DNA of 64,000 bases from Candidatus Woesearchaeota archaeon. GTDB lineage: Archaea > Nanobdellota > Nanobdellia > Woesearchaeales > GW2011-AR4. The position numbers were made by a program, and so were the translations under genes. The notes beneath the pieces are model-generated. The model was not told the DNA's origin. It was given only the letters and a program-made list of their open reading frames with translations, and ran no database searches. The stretch is from assembly GCA_016181305.1 (NCBI GenBank), contig JACOZN010000013.1, forward strand, positions 1 to 64,000. The letters run 5' to 3'. Positions 26,276 through 34,926 of this stretch are shown here, in pieces. How positions within the stretch are numbered: the first letter of the stretch is position 1; each line of letters opens with the position of its first letter.

Positions 26276-26572
26276 ATGCAGCTGAATGTAACAAGCAAAA
26301 AGGAAGAGCCGTTGCTTTCAAGGACAATGGTAAAGGCAACCCTGGATTTCGAAAAGGCAACGCCGTCCTATAATGAAGTTACCTCCCTGCTCGCAACGCA
26401 GATGAAAACCGACGAAAAATTGATTGCGATAAGGCATGTTTACAATTCATTCGGCGCAAGAAAAGCGGATGTTACAGCATACATCTACAATGACGAAGCC
26501 AAGAAGCAGCTGATCGAGCCGAAGCTGAAAGAGAAAAAGGACAAGAAGGCGAAAGAGGCAAAGAAAGCGTAA
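26276..26572 (+). CDS. rps24e: Ribosomal protein eS24
   Basis: Archaeal/eukaryotic small-subunit protein of 98 residues. KEEPLLSRTMVKATLDFEKA and the YNSFGARKADVTAYIYNDE segment are diagnostic. It is followed by a Lys-rich tail. It starts 5 nt after the spt4 stop. Confidence 0.94.
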   Translation: MQLNVTSKKEEPLLSRTMVKATLDFEKATPSYNEVTSLLATQMKTDEKLIAIRHVYNSFGARKADVTAYIYNDEAKKQLIEPKLKEKKDKKAKEAKKA

Positions 26573-26610
26573 ATCAATAAAATATACAAAATCAAGCAAT
26601 CCAGTTAAAA

Positions 26611-26790
26611 ATGGCCAAAGAAGCAAAGAAAAAATCCAAAGGCAAGTGGAATTTATACCAAGTGTCAGGCAGCAAAATTGAAAGGAAAAACAAATCATGC
26701 CCGAAGTGCGGCTCCGGGACATTCATGGCAAAGCATGCAAGCAGAATGTACTGCGGGCAATGCCATTATACGGAATTCTCCGGGAAATGA
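26611..26790 (+). CDS. rps27ae: Ribosomal protein eS31 (S27Ae)
   Basis: A 59-residue zinc-ribbon protein with CPKC and CGQC pairs in SCPKCGSGTFMAKHA and MYCGQCHYTEF. It is the archaeal form without the ubiquitin extension and completes the PIN-rpoE-spt4-eS24-eS31 operon. Confidence 0.93.
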   Translation: MAKEAKKKSKGKWNLYQVSGSKIERKNKSCPKCGSGTFMAKHASRMYCGQCHYTEFSGK

Positions 26791-26832
26791 CGTTTACAAA
26801 AATATAAATAGATATTCTAAACTTATTACTTT

Positions 26833-27282
26833 ATGTCTAAAAAATCTCTAAAAGAAAGTAATAAAGACTATTTTATAATATGCCCCAGATGCGGAAGCAC
26901 TAATGTATATCACGACTTAAGTAAAGATATGATGGCATGGGGTGCTCCCACTAGATGGTTATGCAAAAATTGTGATTACTCTGCAATTGTATTCCCTAAA
27001 TTACACAAATCCAAAATAGAAGAATTCAAAAAGAAATTACAACAAAGAACTAAAGAACAAGCAGAAATTATAAATAGATCAACAATCACAAAAGGATTTG
27101 TAAATAAAAAATTTAATACTATATTGTTAGTTATTTATGTGATTAGCATACTAATTGGTTTGATAATGTTAATTGATTATATTATAAAAAATCAGAACTA
27201 TGCATTATTTGTTTTTATTTTGTTGCTAATTTTCACAATTTCTATAGGAGTTTTTTTGAATAAATTAATTAAAGATTTTTAA
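26833..27282 (+). CDS. Zinc-ribbon membrane protein, hypothetical
   Basis: The 149-residue protein has an N-terminal zinc ribbon (CPRCGS and CKNC), a charged helix, and two membrane helices (about 97-120 and 125-145). A TATA box AAATATAAATAG lies about 25 nt before the ATG, supporting a leaderless real gene. It is clearly more AT-rich than the neighbouring ribosomal genes, so it may be a recent arrival. No function assigned. Confidence 0.65.
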   Translation: MSKKSLKESNKDYFIICPRCGSTNVYHDLSKDMMAWGAPTRWLCKNCDYSAIVFPKLHKSKIEEFKKKLQQRTKEQAEIINRSTITKGFVNKKFNTILLVIYVISILIGLIMLIDYIIKNQNYALFVFILLLIFTISIGVFLNKLIKDF

Positions 27283-27290
27283 AATAAAAA

Positions 27291-28181
27291 CTAATCTTTC
27301 CCAAACTTCTGGAACACAAGCAAATCCTCTGTAGTCAATTTTTCCTTTCTCTTTATTTTTTCATTGACAGCGTCTTCCTTTGACTTCAGGAATGACTCAA
27401 CTTCCTGCCTCTTTTTTTCCCTTCTGTCAGAGCTTATCCTGTCCAATGAGGCTTTAACGTCATTCATAGCCTTCAGCTTTTCCTTCAGTTGGGAATTTAC
27501 ATCGCTGAACTTTGACTTTAGCTCGGAAAATTTCCTGAAAACAGCTTCTTCCTCAATTTTCATCTTGTCAATCTCGGCAGAAAGCTTCAGAATGCCCTCA
27601 TGCAATATTTGGCTTTGGTGCGCTTTTTCCTGCACTAGCTTGTGGATATCATTTGCCTCTTTTTTCATCCTTTTGATTTCATCGGAGGAATTCTTGAGAT
27701 TTTTATCGGCATCGTCAATGGCCTTAGAATCCTCATATAATTTTTTCAATTGCTTTATCTTTTTCATCAGCTCTTTTTCTTTTTCAAAAGAGCTTGTTTC
27801 GGTTTCAATCCTGAACTCCAGCTTTTCAATGTTCTGCTTTATCCTGGATGGGGGTTCTTTGATATCGAGAGATTTTGCAATGCCCAGCTTTTCTTTTTTC
27901 AGCCTGTCAAACTCCTTTAATTCGCCGTTTATATCCTTGTTTATGGCATCCCTTTTCGGCTTCAGCTCCCTGACCTCTTTTGTCAAAAAGTCCCTCTTGG
28001 CTTTGCTGTACTTTATTGCTTGTATTGAATCCCGTATCTTCTTTGAGAATTCTTCCTTTTTCTTAAACCAGGATTCTTTTTCTTTATCGAGTTCGTTAAG
28101 GGCATTCCTTAATTTAGATGCCTCTATCCTGTGCCTGTTAAGTTCCTCAACTAGCTCTTTCGGGCTTTGCTGCAATGTCAT
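27291..28181 (-). CDS. Archaeal coiled-coil protein (COG1340-like)
   Basis: The 296-residue protein is almost entirely Lys/Glu-rich coiled coil, with a conserved kink IKEPPSRIKQNIEKLEFRIE near residue 110. This fits the COG1340 family of archaeal coiled-coil proteins, whose role is unsettled. It lies between a zinc-ribbon membrane gene and the P1 stalk gene. A long open frame on the opposite strand is an artefact of the skewed codons. Confidence 0.75.
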   Translation of the reverse strand: MTLQQSPKELVEELNRHRIEASKLRNALNELDKEKESWFKKKEEFSKKIRDSIQAIKYSKAKRDFLTKEVRELKPKRDAINKDINGELKEFDRLKKEKLGIAKSLDIKEPPSRIKQNIEKLEFRIETETSSFEKEKELMKKIKQLKKLYEDSKAIDDADKNLKNSSDEIKRMKKEANDIHKLVQEKAHQSQILHEGILKLSAEIDKMKIEEEAVFRKFSELKSKFSDVNSQLKEKLKAMNDVKASLDRISSDRREKKRQEVESFLKSKEDAVNEKIKRKEKLTTEDLLVFQKFGKD

Positions 28182-28210
28182 GAATTTGATATGTAAATTC
28201 CAGCATTTAC

Positions 28211-28528
28211 TCAGCCGAATAAAGCTCCCAAGCCGGCTGCTGCAGCTTCCTCTGATTTCTTCTCTTCAGCTGCCTTCTTTGCATGGTCTGCCTTTGCGTC
28301 ATGCTTTGCCTCATGAGTTCCAGCTGCTGCCGGAGCTGCAACTGCAACAGGCATTGCCGCCTTTTCGATTGCCTCTTCTATGTTGACTCCTTCCAAGGCT
28401 GCAACCAATGCTTTGGCTCTTGCATCGTCCACTTTCACATGGGCTGCCTCGAGCACCTTCTTTACATTTGCTTCGTCTACTTTTTGCCCTGCCTTGTGAA
28501 GCAACATAGCTGCGTACACGTATTCCAT
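28211..28528 (-). CDS. rpl12: Ribosomal protein P1 (archaeal L12)
   Basis: Stalk protein of 105 residues: [19 protein letters not shown] dimerisation domain, Ala-rich hinge and the C-terminal [11 protein letters not shown] tail that binds GTPase factors. The tail is the archaeal L12/P1 form. It is third in the uL1-uL10-P1 unit, separated from uL10 by a 155-nt gap containing structured repeat copy 2. Confidence 0.95.
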   Translation of the reverse strand: MEYVYAAMLLHKAGQKVDEANVKKVLEAAHVKVDDARAKALVAALEGVNIEEAIEKAAMPVAVAAPAAAGTHEAKHDAKADHAKKAAEEKKSEEAAAAGLGALFG

Positions 28529-28577
28529 TTTAGTTACCTCCTAATAATCTGATTTTTTAGTTTTTAATCAAATCCAA

Positions 28578-28628
28578 CATCAAAAGCGGATTACTTTTAT
28601 CGCCTATGCAGCGCAAAGTCGCTCTCGT
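28578..28628 (+). repeat. Dispersed structured repeat, copy 2
   Basis: A 51-nt copy in plus orientation in the uL10-P1 gap: CATCAAAAGCGG, stem arms ACTTT and AAAGT around a 17-nt loop, then CGCTCTCGT and a T-rich run. It shares the 4-nt bulge and both helices with copy 1 (223-273) and has nearly the same sequence outside the loop. It is antisense to the ribosomal genes on both sides, so it is not their 3' UTR. Confidence 0.7.
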
Positions 28629-28683
28629 GTTTGATTTAATTTGTTTTATTGGAATTTTTTTTATTGTTATGGACTATTCTAAA

Positions 28684-29796
28684 TTAACTTTTATCCTTTT
28701 TATCCTGCCCTTCTATTGCCTTTTTATGTATATCGTGATAAATATTTTCCACTTGCTTGACTTCCTGCTGCTTTTCCCTCATTTTAATGTTTGCTTCAAG
28801 CTCTTCTCTTGTCGGAGCTTTTATTTCTGCTGATTCGTGTTTTTCTGCCATTTCTTTTTTTTCTGCTGGCTGCTCATGCTTTTCTTCTTTGCGCTCTGCT
28901 TGAATTTCGTGCTTAGTTTCAACAACTTCTATGTTTGCAGTTGTTTTCAGGCTGAGCATCTGCTGCTGGGCTTTGCCGAGCAGGAAATCAATGATTCCTT
29001 TATCAAAAATATTCTGCGCAATGCCAATCGCTTTTGCATCGTTGTAGGCTTTCCCAATCAGCAGGTTTATGTTGCTTTTTGTTGGATAGCTTATGCTGAA
29101 AGCAAGGTTGAATGCCCATCTTGAGGCATTGCTTAGCCTGTTTTTGTACTCGGACTCGTCAACCGACAAAACATCTCTTGTGTAGATTAATCCATTTTCA
29201 TAGACAGCAACCAAGTCCAAGCCAACTTCCATTGGCTGTATTCCCAGCCTTGTCAAAATCTCTGCAACCTTTGGCTTTATCTTTTCCCCTGATTTTACAA
29301 CAACAACGTCTTCTTTTATGGCAACCTTGCCGCCTTCGACTCCTGACTTTATGCCAGCCATTGCAAGCTCTCCAATTATCGGGCCAGGCGCAAATGAGGT
29401 TGCTCCTTTGTTGACAATGATGTCCCTTGGAGCTGTTTGATTGGCTTTTGCAGGAGCTGGACTCTTGCTTTTCTGCAGGGTTTTGCTCAGCTTGAACGGA
29501 TTTTCCTTTGTGAAGATTAAAGCAGGCATTCCGCCAAGATGCGCTTCAATGCTTTCAATGCCTTTCTTTTTTTGCTTTGTTGCTGCAATGGCAAGCTTCA
29601 TCAGCCTTCTTTTTGTCATTGTCATGACGAATTTTCCCCTTAATTGCGCACGCATGGTTTGCAGCTGCGGAGCAGGCAAATTTTCCATGTTTACAACTGC
29701 TATGATGGGGTACTCACTGATGAGATTTATGAGATTGCCTACAATTTCCTTTTTGTAGTCAGCTACATGAGCCTGCACTTTTGATATTTGTTCCAT
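28684..29796 (-). CDS. rplP0: Ribosomal protein uL10 (P0)
   Basis: Stalk base of 370 residues. QVAHVADYKKEIVGNLINLI and IIAVVNMENLPAPQLQTMR are diagnostic of P0; PALIFTKENPFKL follows. The C-terminal region is a long helical spine that carries P1 dimers, followed by a Lys/Glu-rich tail. The archaeal GLGALFG end is absent: it ends in a charged EGQDKKDKS tail. It lies between uL1 and P1. Confidence 0.93.
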   Translation of the reverse strand: MEQISKVQAHVADYKKEIVGNLINLISEYPIIAVVNMENLPAPQLQTMRAQLRGKFVMTMTKRRLMKLAIAATKQKKKGIESIEAHLGGMPALIFTKENPFKLSKTLQKSKSPAPAKANQTAPRDIIVNKGATSFAPGPIIGELAMAGIKSGVEGGKVAIKEDVVVVKSGEKIKPKVAEILTRLGIQPMEVGLDLVAVYENGLIYTRDVLSVDESEYKNRLSNASRWAFNLAFSISYPTKSNINLLIGKAYNDAKAIGIAQNIFDKGIIDFLLGKAQQQMLSLKTTANIEVVETKHEIQAERKEEKHEQPAEKKEMAEKHESAEIKAPTREELEANIKMREKQQEVKQVENIYHDIHKKAIEGQDKKDKS

Positions 29797-29797
29797 T

Positions 29798-30478
29798 TTA
29801 TTTTGTTTCTTTTACTACCTCTATCTTTTCTCCTACCTTGACTGGCTTTCCCATTGTGAGCTTGATGTAGGTGTCCTTTATGTTGTGCTTTTCATTCGGC
29901 AGGGCTTGCAATAATGAGCTGTAGACAGTCAATGCGTTTTCAGCGATGTCATTCGGCTTCATGTCCTCTGTGCCGATTGCGCATTGGATTAAAGGGGCGC
30001 TTTTTGTTGTGGCCCTTACTGTGCGCTGGAGCTTTTCATACAACGGCTTTAGGTTTGCATTGGGAGGGACAACTGCCCCTGATTTTGGGTTCGGCATCTT
30101 GCCTCGTGGTCCAAAAACCCTTCCAAATGCAGTTGCAACCTTTGGCATTATGTTTGCCTGGGCAATGAAGAAATCAAAGCTGTTTGCAAGCTTCTTCACT
30201 TCCTTTTTGTCCTTGTATTTGTCAAAGCTGTCAGAGAGAATTGCAGAGTCGCAGACATTTTTTGCCTGGGTTTCCAGTTCAGCAGCAACCAATGCGCATA
30301 CCTTTACTTTCTTGCCTCTTGGATGGGGCAGTGTAATGAAAGTGTCTACCTGGTGCTCCTGCTTCTTGACATCCAATCCCTTTAAGTTTATGATTAAGTC
30401 AAAGCTCTGCCTGAAGTTTCTCCTTGTAGAAATATCCTTTGCCTTGGCTATCGCAGCCTGTACCTGCTCTTTGTCCAT
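29798..30478 (-). CDS. rpl1: Ribosomal protein uL1
   Basis: L1 stalk protein of 226 residues with FNLIINLKGLDVKKQEHQV-type N-terminus, VFGPRGKMPNPKSGAVVPP and the C-terminal ALPNEKHNIKDTYIKLTMGK. A Shine-Dalgarno GGAGG lies about 8 nt before the ATG. In archaea L1 often represses its own operon through the leader; no clear L1-binding mimic was confirmed here. Confidence 0.94.
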   Translation of the reverse strand: MDKEQVQAAIAKAKDISTRRNFRQSFDLIINLKGLDVKKQEHQVDTFITLPHPRGKKVKVCALVAAELETQAKNVCDSAILSDSFDKYKDKKEVKKLANSFDFFIAQANIMPKVATAFGRVFGPRGKMPNPKSGAVVPPNANLKPLYEKLQRTVRATTKSAPLIQCAIGTEDMKPNDIAENALTVYSSLLQALPNEKHNIKDTYIKLTMGKPVKVGEKIEVVKETK

Positions 30479-30639
30479 TTATGTCCCTCCTACGCTAGGT
30501 AGTCTTAATCGGGTTATATGGAAGTGGAATGTTAAGGGGTTTTTAAATGTTATTATGCAAATTTGGTTTTTAGAAGGATTTATTATGCAAAGCCCATTTT
30601 TCCGAAACATTTATATTTTACCACTCCATCAAATATACT

Positions 30640-30831
30640 ATGCCTAAAAAATCTAAATTGAAAGTAATGAAGTTCAAAGTATTAGTTGAAAAAGACGAGG
30701 ATGGTTATTATGTAGCTGATGTGCCAGAACTGCAAGGCTGCCACACACAAGCAAAGAATAAAAAGGAGCTTATGAAAAGGGTGAAGGAAGTGATAGCTTT
30801 ATGTTTGGAAGATAATTCTTCAGATTTTTAA
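30640..30831 (+). CDS. HicB-family protein without HicA
   Basis: The 63-residue protein has the partial RNase H-like HicB fold: FKVLVEKDEDGYYVADVPELQGCHTQAKNK, which is the usual D-G-Y-Y...P-x-L-x-G-C-x-T motif. A TATA box lies at about 30608-30618, 25 nt before the ATG. No HicA-like toxin gene is next to it, so it may be an orphan antitoxin or a repurposed regulator. Confidence 0.75.
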   Translation: MPKKSKLKVMKFKVLVEKDEDGYYVADVPELQGCHTQAKNKKELMKRVKEVIALCLEDNSSDF

Positions 30832-30941
30832 ATTTGGCTATTATACAAATTCTAATCACACATTGTGTGTTTATGTCTTGAATTTTCATTTTCCACAACC
30901 TTTATAAACATAAATTAACCTTCATCTGCTTAGGGGTGCTT

Positions 30942-32900
30942 ATGAAAAAAGAAAAATCATTAAACAAACTGCTGTCTTCGAAAAAAGCGCAGACTCTTCT
31001 TGGGCAGCAGTTGAAAGAGGAAATCGCCCAAAGGCAGGAAAAAAAGGCAAGCATTCTAAGTAAAGTAAACTCCCCAAGAGACCTGAAAAGGCTGAGCAGG
31101 CAGCAGCTTAAAATCCTTGCCCAGGAAATAAGGAACAAGATAATAGAGGTTGTGTCAAAAAACGGCGGGCATCTTGGAGGGCCTTTAGGGGCAGTTGAAC
31201 TCACTTTAGCAGTCCATTACGTCTTTAATGCGCCTTACGACAAGATTGTAATAGACACAGGGCATCAGTCATATCCCCACAAGCTTGTGACAGGAAGAAG
31301 GCAAAATTTCCACACTTTGAGGCAGTACAAGGGAGTTTGCGGGTTCTGCAACATTTTTGAATCAGAGTATGATGTTTTTGGCGCAGGGCATGCCTCAACA
31401 GCAATATCAGCAGCTTTGGGAATTGCAAAGGCAAGGGACTATCAAAGCCAAAAGCACAAGATTGTTGCAATTGTCGGAGACGGGGCTTTGACAGCAGGCT
31501 TGGCTTTTGAAGGCTTGAACAATGCCGGCTACTCAAAAACAAGCATTTTGGTTATACTAAATGACAACAGGATGTCAATAAGCCCAAATGTTGGTGCTAT
31601 TTCAAGCTACTTGAACAAGATTGTCCTGAAGCCGGGATATTTTGAACTCAGGAAAAGAACAAGGGAATTGCTTGAGAAAATACCGGGCATTGGCAGGGAA
31701 GAAATTGACAAGGTTTTCAAGATGCAGGAAAGGCTGAGGACAATCACAAACGAGGGTATATTCTTTGAAAGCATGGGCTTCCAGTATTATGGGCCAATTG
31801 ACGGGCACAACATTGACGAGCTTATACTGGCGCTGCAGAATGTTAAGGACTTGAAAGGCCCTGTTTTGCTCCATGTAAAGACAGAAAAGGGCAAGGGATA
31901 TGCTTTTGCAGAGAAAGACACTGATAAGTTCCACGGAATGTCGCCATTCGACCCTGTAAACGGAAGCAAGTATGTCACAACAACAAAGATGACTTATACA
32001 GATGCATTTGCAAATGCGCTGATAAGGATTGCCGAGCAGGACAAAAGGGTTGTTGCGATAACTGCGGCAATGAAGTCAGGAACAGGCCTAAACAAGTTCG
32101 AGAAGCATTTCCCTGAAAGAACAATTGATGTCGGCATTGCAGAGCAGCATGCGGTTACTTTTGCTGCAGGGCTGGCAATTGCAGGAATGAAGCCTGTGTG
32201 CGCGATTTACTCGACATTTTTGCAAAGGGCTTATGACCAAATCATCCATGATGTATGCCTGCAAAATCTTGGAGTCATATTTGCATTGGACAGGGCAGGG
32301 CTAGTGGGAGATGACGGGCCAACCCATAACGGCCCTTTTGACATTGCTTATTTCAGGGCAATCCCGAACATCACAATAATGGTGCCAAAGGATGAGAATG
32401 AATTGCAGCACATGCTTTACACTGCAACATTATTGAAGGGGCCGTGCGCCTTAAGGTATCCAAGAGGAAACGGGATTGGAGTTGGCCTGGATTCGGAGTT
32501 CAGAAAGCTCGAAACGGGAAAAGGGGAATTGATCAAGGAAGGCAAGGACCTGCTGATTATTGGCATAGGGCCTATTCTGTACGATGCGATGCAGGCAGTT
32601 GAAGAGCTTAAGTGCAGCGCAGCAATAATCAACGCGAGGTTTGCAAAGCCACTTGACGAGGAATTAATTCTAAGACATGCGAGAAAAATAATAAATATAA
32701 TAACACTGGAAGAAGGGGCTTTAAATGGCGGCTTTGGAAGCGCTGTTTTGGGGCTGTTAAACAAAAATAAAATAAAATCCAATGTAAAAATCATCGGAAT
32801 TCCTGACAATTTCATAGAGCACGGCAAGCCCGACATACAGAAAAAATTGGCTGGCATCGACAGGGAAAGCATCAAAAAGGCAATACAGGAGGCAATTTAA
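30942..32900 (+). CDS. dxs: 1-Deoxy-D-xylulose-5-phosphate synthase
   Basis: First enzyme of the MEP isoprenoid pathway; condenses pyruvate and glyceraldehyde 3-phosphate with ThDP. The 652-residue protein shows DTGHQSYPHKLVTGR, the VGDGALTAGLAFEGLNNAG ThDP motif, DNRMSISPNVGAIS, the GIAEQHAVTFAAGLA transketolase segment and DRAGLVGDDGPTHNG. All family segments are present, so it looks functional. I use ATG 30942, preceded by GGGGTG, rather than the in-frame GTG at 30936. A TATA box lies near 30896-30907. The pathway is bacterial and unusual in archaea. Confidence 0.95.
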   Translation: MKKEKSLNKLLSSKKAQTLLGQQLKEEIAQRQEKKASILSKVNSPRDLKRLSRQQLKILAQEIRNKIIEVVSKNGGHLGGPLGAVELTLAVHYVFNAPYDKIVIDTGHQSYPHKLVTGRRQNFHTLRQYKGVCGFCNIFESEYDVFGAGHASTAISAALGIAKARDYQSQKHKIVAIVGDGALTAGLAFEGLNNAGYSKTSILVILNDNRMSISPNVGAISSYLNKIVLKPGYFELRKRTRELLEKIPGIGREEIDKVFKMQERLRTITNEGIFFESMGFQYYGPIDGHNIDELILALQNVKDLKGPVLLHVKTEKGKGYAFAEKDTDKFHGMSPFDPVNGSKYVTTTKMTYTDAFANALIRIAEQDKRVVAITAAMKSGTGLNKFEKHFPERTIDVGIAEQHAVTFAAGLAIAGMKPVCAIYSTFLQRAYDQIIHDVCLQNLGVIFALDRAGLVGDDGPTHNGPFDIAYFRAIPNITIMVPKDENELQHMLYTATLLKGPCALRYPRGNGIGVGLDSEFRKLETGKGELIKEGKDLLIIGIGPILYDAMQAVEELKCSAAIINARFAKPLDEELILRHARKIINIITLEEGALNGGFGSAVLGLLNKNKIKSNVKIIGIPDNFIEHGKPDIQKKLAGIDRESIKKAIQEAI

Positions 32901-32901
32901 A

Positions 32902-33174
32902 ATGCCGCATGAACTTCATCCAAAAATGAAAAAATCTGAATGCCCGCATAATTCCGAAATTAAGATTACCAAATCAAGCAAGAAGGAATGCGAGGTTTGC
33001 GGCGACAAGGAGCATCTTAGGATTTGCACGTCATGCGGCAAAGTTCATTGCTGTGAATCGCATCAAGCGCACGACACAGAGCATTCCAGGAAAACAGGGC
33101 ATCCTATAATCAAGACAATACACTGTGATTATGATTTCATTTGGTGCTATAAGTGCAATGCTTATTTGGTTTGA
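32902..33174 (+). CDS. UBP-type zinc-finger protein
   Basis: The 90-residue protein begins 2 nt after dxs and carries a ZnF-UBP-like domain: CEVCGDKEHLRICTSCGKVHCC, then HDTEHSRKTGHPIIK and DFIWCYKCNAYLV. The closing W-C-x-x-C-x-x-Y motif matches UBP fingers, which in eukaryotes bind the free C-terminus of ubiquitin. Its role here is unknown; a link to the MEP genes is only by adjacency. Confidence 0.78.
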   Translation: MPHELHPKMKKSECPHNSEIKITKSSKKECEVCGDKEHLRICTSCGKVHCCESHQAHDTEHSRKTGHPIIKTIHCDYDFIWCYKCNAYLV

Positions 33175-33248
33175 ATTTGATATAACTACAATAAAACATT
33201 GATTATAAAAATAATTCAAAACATTAAACTAAAAATAAATAAAAAATA

Positions 33249-33296
33249 ACGAGAGCGTCCTCTAAAAGTAATTGTAAAGGAGGAAACCCGCTGATG
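33249..33296 (-). repeat. Dispersed structured repeat, copy 4 (stem sequence changed)
   Basis: A 48-nt copy in the gap before ispG. Plus strand: ACGAGAGCG, arm TCCTC, a 17-nt loop, arm GAGGA, bulge AACC, CGCT, GATG. The 5-bp helix differs from the other copies (ACTTT/AAAGT) but pairing is kept, a compensatory change supporting a real structure. Read on the plus strand it contains GGAGG, a Shine-Dalgarno-like run, inside the stem. Confidence 0.7.
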
Positions 33297-33319
33297 TTTA
33301 CTCAACTAAAAAAAATAAA

Positions 33320-34228
33320 ATGCTACAAAGAAGAAACTCAAGAAAAGTAAAAGTCGGAAAATTGCACATTGGGGGAGATGCGCCGATAACAGTCCAGTCA
33401 ATGACAACCACTGATACAACTGACGTAAAGGCAACTATCAAGCAGATTCAAGGATTGGAAGATGTTGGCTGCGATATTGTGAGGGTTTCTGCGCCTACAA
33501 TGGAGGCTGCAAAGGCGTTGAAAGAAATTAAGGAGAATATAAGCATTCCTCTTGTTGTTGACATTCATTTTGATTACCGCATAGCGTTAGAGGCGGTAAA
33601 ATATGTTGACAAGTTAAGGATTAATCCTGGCAACATTGGAAACACTGACAAGGTTCAGCAGGTTGTAAATGCGTGCAAAAATTATGGAGTTTCAATGAGA
33701 ATTGGAGTGAATCTTGGCTCTCTTGAGAGGGATTTGTTTGAAAAGTACGGGTACGCGCCTGAGGCAATGGTTGAAAGCGCAATGAGGCATGTCAAAATTC
33801 TTGAGGACTTGGATTTTTACAACACAATCGTTTCATTGAAAGCATCTGATGTCACTAGAATGGTGAAAGCGTATAGATTGTTTGCAGAAAAAACTGATTA
33901 TCCGCTGCATCTTGGGGTTACAGAAGCAGGAAGCAAGATTCCAGGGACTGTGAAGTCAGCAATATGCGCAAGGACAGAGGTTGATGTGATTAAACTGGTT
34001 GAGCAATTGGAAAATGCAACTGAAAGGGTAAAAAAGCCGATAAAGGTTGCAATCATGGGATGCGCTGTCAACGGGCCGGGCGAATCACGAAAAGCTGACA
34101 TCGGGATTGTAGGCGCTCCTGGAAATCATTTGTTGTACAAGGAAGGCAAGATTGTAAAAAGAGTCAATGACAATGAGATTTATGAAGTTCTTCTGAAGGA
34201 GATAAATGAGATGGAGAATGGTAAATAA
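33320..34228 (+). CDS. ispG: 4-Hydroxy-3-methylbut-2-enyl diphosphate synthase, internally deleted
   Basis: MEP pathway iron-sulfur enzyme converting MEcPP to HMBPP. The 302-residue protein is shorter than typical IspG (about 360 or more). After SAI at 213-215 it goes straight to CARTEVDVIKLVEQLE. Typical IspG has an extra stretch there, ending in a CPxC motif. Only the second cysteine of that pair (C216) and the MGC cysteine (C248) remain, with E255 in NGPGES; the first cluster cysteine is missing. The N-terminal barrel (VQSMTTTDTTDVKAT) and LHLGVTEAG are intact. Function may be lost or changed unless a read error explains it. Confidence 0.85.
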   Translation: MLQRRNSRKVKVGKLHIGGDAPITVQSMTTTDTTDVKATIKQIQGLEDVGCDIVRVSAPTMEAAKALKEIKENISIPLVVDIHFDYRIALEAVKYVDKLRINPGNIGNTDKVQQVVNACKNYGVSMRIGVNLGSLERDLFEKYGYAPEAMVESAMRHVKILEDLDFYNTIVSLKASDVTRMVKAYRLFAEKTDYPLHLGVTEAGSKIPGTVKSAICARTEVDVIKLVEQLENATERVKKPIKVAIMGCAVNGPGESRKADIGIVGAPGNHLLYKEGKIVKRVNDNEIYEVLLKEINEMENGK

Positions 34229-34925
34229 AATTTTTTTGATATTTTTCTTTTCTATATTGTTAATTTTTCCAATTTTTGTGAATGGTGAAGAAGAATGTGT
34301 ACTTGATAAATATATAGAAGTATCTGGAGATTTTGTTAAAGTAAACTGCGCAACTAAAGATATAACATCAAAAGAAAAAACAAATATACTTATTATAACG
34401 AAGGACAATGGTATTTCTATCAGCCCATTACTTATAGATGGAAAATATTTGCCTATGGATTTCAAAGAAATATCTAAAGACCCCATTATCTATAAATTAA
34501 ATCAATCACAAGATATGGGTCACTATGCTTTTCAATTAACAGTTCAGGGAGAAGGTTTTTGGTTATTTAATATATTTTATATTAATTCTAGAGAGTGGAA
34601 TTTAAAATATGAAAATAAAACATCACCAACTATTGAAAAATGTGGAGATAAAATATGTAATTTGGATGAAAATTGCCAGAATTGTACCATAGATTGTGGA
34701 AAATGCCCATTTCATACACCTCCCAAAATAACTCAACCTCAAAAAGATGAACAAGAATCTACTTCAAAACTTAAAGCATGGATTAAGACAAAACTTATAG
34801 ACTTGGGTATAGAATTAGAAACTAAAAATGTTACGTTAATCTTTCTTGTAGTTCTTGTAATATGTATTGGATTTTATTATTTTTTAATAAGAGGGAAAGT
34901 CACAAATAAAAAATCTAAACCCTAG
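34218..34925 (+). CDS. Secreted membrane-anchored protein with Cys-rich motif
   Basis: The protein has a signal peptide (MVNKIFLIFFFSILLIFPIF), an unrecognised domain, a CGDKICNLDENCQNCTIDCG cluster near residue 155, a Pro/Lys linker and a C-terminal membrane helix (about 205-228). This Cys-cluster plus anchor plan recurs in DPANN surface proteins. I start at ATG 34218, which overlaps the ispG stop; an in-frame ATG at 34206 is also possible. AT-rich compared with ispG. Confidence 0.65.
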   Translation: MVNKIFLIFFFSILLIFPIFVNGEEECVLDKYIEVSGDFVKVNCATKDITSKEKTNILIITKDNGISISPLLIDGKYLPMDFKEISKDPIIYKLNQSQDMGHYAFQLTVQGEGFWLFNIFYINSREWNLKYENKTSPTIEKCGDKICNLDENCQNCTIDCGKCPFHTPPKITQPQKDEQESTSKLKAWIKTKLIDLGIELETKNVTLIFLVVLVICIGFYYFLIRGKVTNKKSKP

Positions 34926-34926
34926 T

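Noticed and set aside
27364-28386. A 340-codon open frame on the plus strand, antisense to the coiled-coil gene and P1.
   Set aside because: It is Ser/Phe/Leu-rich low-complexity sequence, which is the mirror of Lys/Glu-rich coiled-coil codons. The minus-strand proteins (coiled coil and P1) are clearly real.
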